Source of the DNA: Bacteroidota bacterium
GTDB taxonomy: Bacteria; Bacteroidota; Bacteroidia; UKL13-3
Assembly: GCA_040388375.1 (NCBI GenBank)
Contig: JAZKBU010000001.1
Coordinates: forward strand, 124,001-188,000
Length of the DNA stretch: 64,000 nucleotides
Direction of reading: 5' to 3'
Both the position numbers and the translations under genes were made by a program. Shown piece after piece: positions 44,950 through 52,769 of this stretch (the first letter of the stretch is position 1; each line of letters starts with the position of its first letter). Under the pieces are notes generated by a model. It was given only the letters and a program-made list of their open reading frames with translations. It did no database searches and was not told the DNA's origin.

Positions 44950-45900
44950 CTACTCTACAACAAGTTTGCGAGTTCCAACTAAATTATTGTTATCAAAAAG
45001 TGAAACAATGTAAATGCCTTTAGCTGTCAAGTTAATTTCACTGGACGATTGGCTTTTTTGCTCCAAAACATTCTGACCTAAAATATTATTAACAACAATT
45101 TTGTTGACCTGCGGTAATTGGCTTAAATCAATGCTAAATTTACCTGTGCTTGGATTTGGATAAACAACAAAAGGTGTATTTAGATTTTGTTCAAACATAC
45201 CCGTTACAGAGCTTGCTTTAAATACATTGGTTTTAAAATTAGTAAGTAATGTTGCTGCTTCTCCTGTTTCGCCATGAGAAATAACGCCCTGCGAAATTGC
45301 AATTCCACGTAAACTTTGCGCATAATCGGCATACACATTAATAATCCATTTTCCATTTTCTTGCGTGGCAGTTGTATTTATGGTTTGCTCAAAGTAGTTT
45401 ACGTTACCCAAGGCATGTATTTCAAAAACCGTATTAAGATTAGTTCCTGTTTTACCTTCCATAGCTACAAATCGGTAACCTGCTGTCCAACCCCAATGCA
45501 TAGATGGTGACTTTGGGGCAAGAGGATGTCCTGATGCCCATTGTGTTGGGTCTTGGTTGTTTTGTGGCGCGTTAACACCAATGCTAAATGCTATACCTTC
45601 AATAGTATTAACTGATAATGAACTTAGGTCAATATCAGTAGAAGTTGAATTAGCTTTTACTAAAGCATAAACATCAGTGGCATTCATAGTCATACCTCCA
45701 TCATGTTTTACTTTAATAGATGATACATAATACTCTAACCTTGATAAGTTAAAACCATTCCCTAAATTGTTACTCGAAGCTTGATTAAAAGCGAATGGTT
45801 GTCCAGCTAAGAGGTGGTGTACTCTTAGTACCACATTTTTTTGTGCAAATGCAACAATAGTTGTTGCAATAAATACGATTGTTAAAATTTGTGATTTCAT
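44950..45900 (-). CDS. MbnP-like copper-associated protein with T9SS sorting domain
   Basis: 316 residues. Signal peptide ending FAQ; core with LSRLEYYVSSIKVKHDGG, GIAFSIGVN and MHWGWTAGYRFVAMEG, the MbnP signature (conserved Trp in HWGW). The C-terminus (FVVYPNPSTGKFSIDL ... GIYIVSLFDNN) is a T9SS sorting domain. In methanobactin systems MbnH oxidises a Trp of MbnP to form a copper site; here the partner genes follow immediately. Confidence 0.85.
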   Translation of the reverse strand: MKSQILTIVFIATTIVAFAQKNVVLRVHHLLAGQPFAFNQASSNNLGNGFNLSRLEYYVSSIKVKHDGGMTMNATDVYALVKANSTSTDIDLSSLSVNTIEGIAFSIGVNAPQNNQDPTQWASGHPLAPKSPSMHWGWTAGYRFVAMEGKTGTNLNTVFEIHALGNVNYFEQTINTTATQENGKWIINVYADYAQSLRGIAISQGVISHGETGEAATLLTNFKTNVFKASSVTGMFEQNLNTPFVVYPNPSTGKFSIDLSQLPQVNKIVVNNILGQNVLEQKSQSSSEINLTAKGIYIVSLFDNNNLVGTRKLVVE

Positions 45901-45904
45901 TTTT

Positions 45905-46732
45905 TTATTGAATTAAAATTTTGTGATAAATTGATGAGTTCGAATTGGTAATCTTTAAAAAATAAATACCTGCTTTGGTATTTGGTTCAAGTAAAATTGT
46001 TTGATGTCCTGATGCAAGCTGTTCATTAAATAGTTGTCCGTAATACTTACCGTCCAATCCATATAAACTTATTTCTACAATACCACTGAGTTTATTTATA
46101 AAACTTAGTTGAGTTTGGCTATTTAAAGGATTTGGAAAAACAGATACACCACTAATTACACCATTTTCTTTCACCCCAGTAAAACCTGTTTTAAAAACTC
46201 TTAGCTGTGATAAGTATGTGTTGTCACCATCTTTGTGTCCTTCAAAGTTTGAATTGAATGCACCATAAAAAATCACTTCATTTACACTATCTGGAGCAAT
46301 CCAATCAAAAGACCAAGTTTTGCTATCCACGCCATCAACTCCTGCTGCCCTATAAGTAACATATTTATTATCTCCAACTAATTTTGTTGTAGTTGTATCA
46401 GAGATTATAAGGGTACCTAGCAGTTTTCCTGTGATGGATTGTGGCGAAATGGAGAAACCGAATCGAGTTCCGCCAACTTCGGTATTTTTTGCAGTAATAG
46501 TATATTTGGTATTGGGAACAAAGCCTGATACAGGTATTGTTGATGTTATCCATCCATCAACATTAGTAGCATTACCACCATGGCATACAGTACAATTTTT
46601 TAGTGAATCGCCAGGAGAACCCGTAAATCCGGGTTCTGTTCCGTCACGTTTACCAAGTATTGCTGGGCCAAATGATTGTATTAATATTACAACTGGTAAT
46701 ACTAAAAGGCATTTTAAAATAAGTTTTTTCAT
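45905..46732 (-). CDS. Secreted choice-of-anchor/Reelin-like protein with haem c motif and T9SS domain
   Basis: 275 residues. Signal peptide (LVLPVVILIQSFG), then CTVCHGG (residues about 47-53) that can bind haem c, a beta-sandwich domain of the choice-of-anchor V type (PNTKYTITAKNTEVGGTRFGF, SFDWIAPDSVNEVIFYGAFN) and a C-terminal T9SS domain (VFPNPLNSQTQLSF, GIYFLKITNSN). Probably an extracellular electron-carrying partner of the di-haem enzymes. Confidence 0.78.
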   Translation of the reverse strand: MKKLILKCLLVLPVVILIQSFGPAILGKRDGTEPGFTGSPGDSLKNCTVCHGGNATNVDGWITSTIPVSGFVPNTKYTITAKNTEVGGTRFGFSISPQSITGKLLGTLIISDTTTTKLVGDNKYVTYRAAGVDGVDSKTWSFDWIAPDSVNEVIFYGAFNSNFEGHKDGDNTYLSQLRVFKTGFTGVKENGVISGVSVFPNPLNSQTQLSFINKLSGIVEISLYGLDGKYYGQLFNEQLASGHQTILLEPNTKAGIYFLKITNSNSSIYHKILIQ

Positions 46733-46737
46733 AGCTT

Positions 46738-47580
46738 TTATTTAATTGTTTCTACTGTTTTGCCACAAGTGAGCATTTGCGAACCGTAGTAAGGATTTTT
46801 AATGGAAATATCTTTGCTTAACCAATTTGCACCTTTACCATTGTTGTACATTGGGCAATTTTGATAGTAAATAGTCACTTCTTGCTTTGAAACTTTAATT
46901 AACAAATACATATTTTTTGAAAGTGTTGTAAAGTGATCTCTTTGGTGGCTTGCATCTTTTGTTTCTGCTATATGTTCTGTGTCGAAAGCCAAATCTTTCA
47001 TTACCTTCATCCAAACAGTGTGTCCTTCTGTAGTTAGCTTATCCATCTTCACCGAATTGATACTTAAAAGTAAGTCTTTAGCTATCGAAGATGTCAATGT
47101 CCCATCTGATTTTACCAACGCATCTTTCAATAAAAAATAGTTGTCTAAAATTGCTTGTAATTGATTTGATTCTTGTTTCGTTGCCGTTTTTTCTTGGTGG
47201 TTTTGGGCTGTTTCAGGCTTAACAATAGCATTTTTTTTCACTCTATCATACTGGCAGCATTCATGCAGGTTAGCATAAGCATCGTCTGGAGCAAGAAATT
47301 TATCACTATCATAGCCTGCTAAAGCTATGCGTTTCAATATTTCATCTTGGTTGGTTAATGTGCTATCGTATGTTAGATTAGCCATTTTAGTGTCTTTGTT
47401 CCAATCAACTTTAGCCACATTTTTTACATTACCTGCAGTTTCAATTGTGGTTTCACACATGCCACAGTTTCCGTATATTTTTACTGCTTCGGATTTAGCA
47501 TTTTTCACTTTTGCTTCACAACTAGTGAGCAAACTGGATGCAATGCAAAGCATCAATATTGATTTATTAAGTATTTTCAT
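46738..47580 (-). CDS. Lipoprotein with HMA and DUF3347 domains
   Basis: 280 residues, lipobox LLTSC. HMA domain with IYGNCGMCETTIE (about 35-47), an ECCQYDR motif near 107, and a DUF3347 domain (about 140-250; LDNYFLLKDALVKSDGTLTS). The end has CPMYNNGKGANWLS, as in copper-efflux adaptor tails, with a final LTCGKTVE. Likely periplasmic copper binding. Confidence 0.85.
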   Translation of the reverse strand: MKILNKSILMLCIASSLLTSCEAKVKNAKSEAVKIYGNCGMCETTIETAGNVKNVAKVDWNKDTKMANLTYDSTLTNQDEILKRIALAGYDSDKFLAPDDAYANLHECCQYDRVKKNAIVKPETAQNHQEKTATKQESNQLQAILDNYFLLKDALVKSDGTLTSSIAKDLLLSINSVKMDKLTTEGHTVWMKVMKDLAFDTEHIAETKDASHQRDHFTTLSKNMYLLIKVSKQEVTIYYQNCPMYNNGKGANWLSKDISIKNPYYGSQMLTCGKTVETIK

Positions 47581-47662
47581 TTTTGTTATTTTCTAAATTA
47601 TTGTAAAACAGAAACAGCCGAACAGTTTTAGAAACTGTCGGCAAATAAAAAGCACCTATAAA

Positions 47663-48052
47663 TCAAATACGGAAAACTCGGTTGAGAATGTAGAGAGTTG
47701 AACTTCCTTTGTTGGGAGGATGAGCGGAGCAATCTAACACTTTTAGGCTTTGAGATGAGTAATTAGGAAGTAATAGTGGCTGCCCTAAAAGTGTAGGAAA
47801 ATATGTATATTTAGCTGTATTGTTAAAGTCTTGTTTTAGTTGGATTTGTTCATCATCAATTTGCAAATAAATCGTTTCATCTTTACAACAGTCTTTTTTC
47901 ATTTTCTTGCCATCACAACCACAAGAGTCTGTGTCAGCAATGGCAATTGAAATAGATGAAATCTTACCCCCACAATAATGCACAAATATATTTGCACCAA
48001 ATGCAGGCACTATGTATAAGAGAAGCAATGAAATTACTTTAAACTTTTTCAT
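47663..48052 (-). CDS. HYC_CC_PP-type small exported protein
   Basis: 129 residues from ATG at 48052 (MKKFKVISLLLLYIVPAFG). It contains FVHYCGGKI, CGCDGKKMKKDCCKDE and a PP-containing tail (CSAHPPNKG), the three motifs that name this Bacteroidota family. Cys-rich, so probably metal binding. It is the first gene of the leftward copper block. Confidence 0.75.
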   Translation of the reverse strand: MKKFKVISLLLLYIVPAFGANIFVHYCGGKISSISIAIADTDSCGCDGKKMKKDCCKDETIYLQIDDEQIQLKQDFNNTAKYTYFPTLLGQPLLLPNYSSQSLKVLDCSAHPPNKGSSTLYILNRVFRI

Positions 48053-48067
48053 TTTTCCAATATGCAA

Positions 48068-48387
48068 TATATAATTATTTCTTTAAAAAGAAGATAATTG
48101 CAACTTTTTCTATGATTATAGGGAGAAGTGGCTCTTTTGGTTTTTACCGAAGGGTTGGCTTTGTGTGTCGGGGCAAAACCAAATGTGCCACTTGTGCGGC
48201 TGGCTAAAATTGTTTTTAAAAAAGTGCGGTGGGGAAAAAAATAAAAAACATTGGGTCGCCTGGAGTGTCGGCTTACTAGTTGTCGAGTTGAAATATGGTC
48301 TGTATGTTGGTCACCTGTCAAAATGGTTTGTCTTTGGTTTTATGTTTAAATTTTGGTCGGTCTATTGTCTTTGGAACGGTCGCCCTA
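48068..48387. other. Leader of the copper block, no gene
   Basis: Non-coding. Contains AAAATTGTTTTTAAAAAA (48206-48223), inverted copy of a stretch at the other end of the block. TGTCGG-type motifs recur as in the other unit leaders. The promoter should lie here but no clear box is seen. Confidence 0.4.
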
Positions 48388-48461
48388 CCATTGGCTATAA
48401 CTTACATATATGTGCCATAAAATGGCACATATCTACCCCAAATAGGTTGGATTTGTGCCAT
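48388..48461. repeat. Boundary hairpin B2, candidate attI-like site next to the recombinase
   Basis: CCATTGGCTATAAC (48388-48401) is the inverted partner of the right flank of E7. Then TAACTT and a perfect 11-bp inverted repeat ATATGTGCCAT-AAA-ATGGCACATAT (48408-48432). A third TGTGCCAT lies at 48454-48461. It stands 40 bp from the stop of the tyrosine recombinase gene. Confidence 0.6.
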
Positions 48462-48501
48462 AACTAATTGTACATATTTATAATTGCAATGTATTAATAA
48501 T

Positions 48502-49539
48502 TTATAAATCATCAAATGGACTCTTTATTTGCTGTAAACTCTTTGTACTTACGTGGGTGTATATTTCTGTTGTTTTACTGCTTTTGTGTCCTAAAATTTC
48601 TTGAATATATCTTAAGTCAGTTCCTGACTCCAACAAGTGAGTCGCATAACTATGTCTGAGCCAGTGTAAACTTACTGGTTTTGTTATCTTACATTTTTCT
48701 AGAGCTTGTTTTAATACATTTGAAAGACTTCTTTCATCATACTGTCCTTGATTATTTTGTCCCTCAAAAAGCCAATTTTTAGGCTTGTATGCTATAAAAT
48801 ATTCTCTTAAAATTATCAGTATTTTTTCAGATAAAGGTGCAATTCTATCTTTTTTTCCTTTTGATTGCCTAATTATGATAACACCTCTTTTGCTATCAAT
48901 GTCGGCTAATCTTAAATTTATTAATTCACTCCTCCTTAAACCACAACTATAGATTAAACTTAGCATGGCTTTATGTTTAATGTTTGAATGTGCGTTTAGT
49001 ATTTGTTTCACTTCTTCTTTGCTAAGTATGTTGGGTAATAACTTTTCTCTTTTGGGTCTATGCACAAAATCCACATTTATATTTGTGCTTTCAATTTGCC
49101 TAAAAAATAATTTAATTGCATTTACCACTTGGTTCTGATAGGATGAAGATAGTTTGTTTTTTAGTATAAATTCATTGTTAAAAGCAATCACATCTTCATT
49201 ATTTATTAAAGTAATTTCTTTATCATTATAATGTTTTAAAAATGTATGTAATGCTTCAGTATATGTTTTTATGGTATTAGGGCTGTATCTTTTTGAACTT
49301 AGCCATCGTCTAAACTGTTCTATTTTTTGAAGCTTGGTTTCACTTATTACAACAGGTAAGTCAATTTTAAATCGCTCTCTATTTTCATTCGTATCGGGCA
49401 AATGCCAAGCCCTTAGGCTTGCACTCCAGCGGGCATCGTCTAGTTTTTTTATACGCGTTATCCATTCCGCATTTTTCTCAAAATAAACGGCAATTCTATT
49501 TTCGCCCTTATGTCTAATACATGCTGCTTTCCAAGTCAT
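48502..49539 (-). CDS. XerD/IntI-like tyrosine recombinase
   Basis: 345 residues. An N-terminal extension (about 1-65; WSASLRAWHLPDTNENRERF) precedes a SAM-like core-binding domain (QFRRWLSSKRYSPNTIKTYT) and the catalytic domain with all residues: Arg in CGLRRSEL, Lys in SKGKKDR, HWLRHSY, LGHKSSKTT and Tyr in EIYTHVS. The end IKSPFDDL resembles the RSPLDAL end of integron integrases, but the IntI-specific insert before HxLRH is absent. It lies between the last cassette boundary and the tandem repeat array, transcribed toward the cassettes. Confidence 0.92.
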   Translation of the reverse strand: MTWKAACIRHKGENRIAVYFEKNAEWITRIKKLDDARWSASLRAWHLPDTNENRERFKIDLPVVISETKLQKIEQFRRWLSSKRYSPNTIKTYTEALHTFLKHYNDKEITLINNEDVIAFNNEFILKNKLSSSYQNQVVNAIKLFFRQIESTNINVDFVHRPKREKLLPNILSKEEVKQILNAHSNIKHKAMLSLIYSCGLRRSELINLRLADIDSKRGVIIIRQSKGKKDRIAPLSEKILIILREYFIAYKPKNWLFEGQNNQGQYDERSLSNVLKQALEKCKITKPVSLHWLRHSYATHLLESGTDLRYIQEILGHKSSKTTEIYTHVSTKSLQQIKSPFDDL

Positions 49540-49623
49540 ATTAATTTTAATGTTATTATTGTAGGGTAAGTTTCATATGAATATTAATGATTCAACCAAC
49601 AAATCATTTTTCATGTGAAAATA

Positions 49624-51750
49624 GGCAGAAAATAGCACAAAATGGCAACTTGCATCTGCTAAATTATACTCCCAAACATCCGACTTTGGCGGTGCTGTGC
49701 ATTAAAAACATATAGTAACTGAAATTATCACCACATCCGATATTGGTTAGGGTGGTTACATGGTTATTAACCGACAGGTCACCTATAGTTAACCAGTAGT
49801 AACCGCCAATTGTAACCGCTAACTAATACTCCACCACATCCGACTTTGGCGGTGCTGTGCATTAGAAACATATAGTAACTGAAATAACCACTATAACCGA
49901 TATTGGCTAGGGTGGTTAAACGGTTTTTTTACGTGCAAAAAGCAGCAGAAAATGGCAAAAAACAGCAAATTCATACCACTAAATCATACTCCAACACATC
50001 CAACCTTGGCGGTGTTGTGCATCAAAAATATATAGTAATAAGAGTTACCAACATATCCATTATTGGCTAGGCTGGTTAAATTGGTAATTAACCGATTAGT
50101 TACCGATGGTTAACCAGTAGTAACCACCACTTGTAACCGCTTAATAATACCCCACCACATCCAACTTTGGCGGTGCTAGACATTAAAAGCATATAGTAAT
50201 AAGAATAACCACCATATACGATATTGGCTAGGGTGGTTAAATGGATTTTCGATTGCAAAAAACAGCAGAAAACGGCAAAATTTGGCAAAAAACGGCAAAT
50301 TCATACCGCTAAATCATACTCCAACACATCCGACTTTGGCGGTGCTGTGCATTAGAAAACATATAGTAACTGAAATTACTATCACATCCGATATTGGCTA
50401 GGGTGGTTACATTATAATTAAACTATTAATTACCTATAGTTAACCAGTAGTAACCGCCACCTGTAACCGTTAAATAATAGTCCAACACATCCAACCTTGG
50501 CGGTGTTGTGCATTAAAAGCATATAGTAACAGGAATTACCGCCACATCCGATATTGGCTAGGGTGGTTACATTATAATTAACCGATAATTAACCAGTAAT
50601 AACCGCCACTTGTAACCGCCATATAATACCCTAACACATCCGACTTTGGCGGTGCTGTGAATTAGAAAACATATAATAATTGGAATAACCGCCCCATCCG
50701 ATATTGGCTAAGGTGGTTACATGGTTGTTAACCGATAAATTAACCAATAGTAACCGCCACCTGTAACCGTTAAATAATAGTCCAACACATCCAACCTTGG
50801 CGGTGTTGTGCATTAAAAGCATATAGTAACAGGAATTACCGCCACATCCGATATTGGCTAGGGTGGTTACATTATAATTAACCGATAATTAACCAGTAAT
50901 AACCGCCACTTGTAACCGCCATATAATACCCTAACACATCCGACTTTGGCGGTGCTGTGAATTAGAAAACATATAATAATTGGAATAACCGCCCCATCCG
51001 ATATTGGCTAAGGTGGTTACATGGTTGTTAACCGATAAATTAACCAATAGTAACCGCCACCTGTAACCACTAAAATACTCCAACACATCCGACTTTGGCG
51101 GTGTTGTGCATTAAAAGCATGTAACAAGAATAACCACCATATCCGATATTGGCTAGGGCGGTTACATGATTATTAACCGATTATTTACCGATAGTTAACC
51201 AGTAATAACCGCCACCTGTAACCGCTAAATTATACCCTAACACAGCCGACTTTGGCGGTGCTGCGAATTAAAAGTATATAGTAACAGGAATTACCACCAC
51301 ATCCGATATTGGCTAAGGCGGTTACATGGTTATTAACCGATTAATTACCGGTAGTTAACCAATAATAACCGCCACTTGTAACCGCTAAATAATAGTCCAA
51401 CACATCCAACCTTGGCGGTGTTGTGCATTAGAAAACATATAGTAACTGGAATTACCACCATATCCGATATTGGCTAGGGCGGTTAAACGAATTTTGAAAG
51501 TGCAAAAAACAGCAAATAATGGCAAAATTGTGCAAAAACGGCAAATTCATACCGCTAAATTATGCTCCAACACATCCTACTTTGGCGGTGCTGCGCATTA
51601 AAATCATATAGTAAATAGGAATAACTGCCATATCCGATATTGGCTAGGGCGGTTAAATGGATTTTCAAGTGCAAAAAACAGCAGGAAACGGCAAATTCAT
51701 ACCGTTAAATTAATGTCTACCATAGTCAGCTTCGGTAGTGCTAAATTTAA
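49624..51750. repeat. Tandem array of about 13 units of 148-170 bp
   Basis: Units start at about 49680, 49840, 49999, 50160, 50330, 50492, 50640, 50792, 50940, 51089, 51247, 51408 and 51577, plus a degenerate one at 51726. Module A (CATCCGACTTTGGCGGTG ... TCCGATATTGGCTAGGG) is constant. Module B is of two kinds: one rich in GTTAACC/TTAACCAGTAGTAACCGCC, one with GCAAAAAACAGCAGAAAA and GGCAAATTCATACCGC. Each unit can form hairpins between TAACCRCC and GGYGGTTA. No gene is inside; small open frames follow the period. Confidence 0.93.
50448..51068. repeat. Perfect 300-bp tandem duplication inside the array
   Basis: 50461-50760 and 50761-51060 are identical; identity extends 13 nt leftwards and 8 nt rightwards of the repeat boundary. 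It spans two array units, indicating a very recent duplication or gene conversion (or an assembly repeat). Confidence 0.95.
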
Positions 51751-51854
51751 CCAAAATTGTAATTCATCATAAAGCTATTAAATTTGTAGTATTGAAATAA
51801 AATATAGACTATAAAAAACATATAACCCGATAGCATATTTATTCTGTCTCCAAA

Positions 51855-51984
51855 CCAGCCAAGTAAAAGAACACAGAACTAAGTAATGGCTCTCTATGCA
51901 AGATATGCGTGGGGCCTTCTTATTCTGTGTTGCGCTCTTGGCTGGGCGTGGAGAAAGGTAAGTTGGTTTCCACGCTACTTTTTT
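51855..51984 (+). ncRNA. Structured small RNA candidate with Rho-independent terminator
   Basis: CCAGCCAAG (51855-51863) pairs with CTTGGCTGG (51937-51945); AACACAGAA (51870-51878) pairs with TTCTGTGTT (51923-51931); inside, GGCTC can pair with GGGCC. Directly after follows GCGTGGA (51946-51952) pairing with TCCACGC (51969-51975) and a run of six T. The long interrupted hairpin recalls 6S-like RNAs, but no family match can be asserted. Confidence 0.55.
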
Positions 51985-52057
51985 GCCCTTTATTAATCGG
52001 TATTTCTCATAAAAAATAGTGAAAACAAATGCTTGAAGTTATTAAACTCAAACAAGC

Positions 52058-52447
52058 ATGAAACATCTTTTAGCCTACGATATCAAAACAGGTATTATCA
52101 TTAGAGCATTGCGTGAAATTAAAGGTATTAAACAAAGTGAGGTAGCAGAAGCTATTCAAATGAGCCAATCTACTTATAGCAAATTAGAAAAAGGTAAAAT
52201 AGCTATCAGTATAGGTCAATTACAAATAGCTGCTACCACCATTGGTTTTACCAGTTTTGAAATATTCACAATTTTATATGTGTATGATAAACCAGTAGAT
52301 GAAAAATTTACTTTGTATTCATGCATTCTCCATGAGTTTAGCCAAGAAAAATATGATGTAGATGCTTTTACCTTAAATTTAAAGAAAGAAGAGTTTTACT
52401 TTATCCTATTAATCGTCCGCAATAGCCTGAAAAAACTAAGGGCTTAG
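52058..52447 (+). CDS. XRE-family HTH regulator
   Basis: 129 residues. The HTH lies at about 10-65 (IIRALREIKGIKQSEVAEAI, SQSTYSKLEKGKIAISIGQL). The C-terminal part is helical and unassigned. It follows the structured RNA candidate by about 75 nt and precedes the protease genes by 320 nt. Possibly regulates them. Confidence 0.85.
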   Translation: MKHLLAYDIKTGIIIRALREIKGIKQSEVAEAIQMSQSTYSKLEKGKIAISIGQLQIAATTIGFTSFEIFTILYVYDKPVDEKFTLYSCILHEFSQEKYDVDAFTLNLKKEEFYFILLIVRNSLKKLRA

Positions 52448-52769
52448 TATTTTATTCCTATCGTGCATAAAATACTCTTTTATACTAAACACGTGAGAAT
52501 ATGGCTTATTACGTCATGTTTTAAGGGACACACACCCTATTTTTCTATCATTTAGATAATTAAACTATCAAAAAAGGCTCATAAACCATAATAAAAGCAC
52601 TTGGGTTATGTTTCTCTCACTCTTGAAAAAAGAGTATTTATACTACGAAAAAAGGGTATTTCCCCTCTTGCAAGTACACCCCTAAATCTGTCTTTTTGTA
52701 ATGCACCGTTTTAGTAGCTACAAAACCAAGCAGATTCAATTAGTTATTACACCTCATTAACCCCAAACA
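52448..52769. other. Gap before the protease genes, nothing recognised
   Basis: AT-rich 322-bp stretch. Two imperfect AAAAAAGAGTATTTATACTACG / AAAAAAGGGTATTTC-like direct repeats occur near 52627-52670. No gene, clear promoter or terminator seen. Confidence 0.35.

Noticed and set aside
48165-48467. 100-codon plus-strand frame before the recombinase
   Set aside because: It crosses the boundary hairpin and the unit leader, with biased W/G/K composition; no family features.
50100-50822. Two small minus-strand open frames inside the array
   Set aside because: They share the array period and repeat each other's sequence; no start signals or protein-like composition.
49680-51600. CRISPR-like appearance of the repeat array
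   Set aside because: Units are 148-170 bp with only two module variants, no short constant repeat with unique spacers, and no cas genes.
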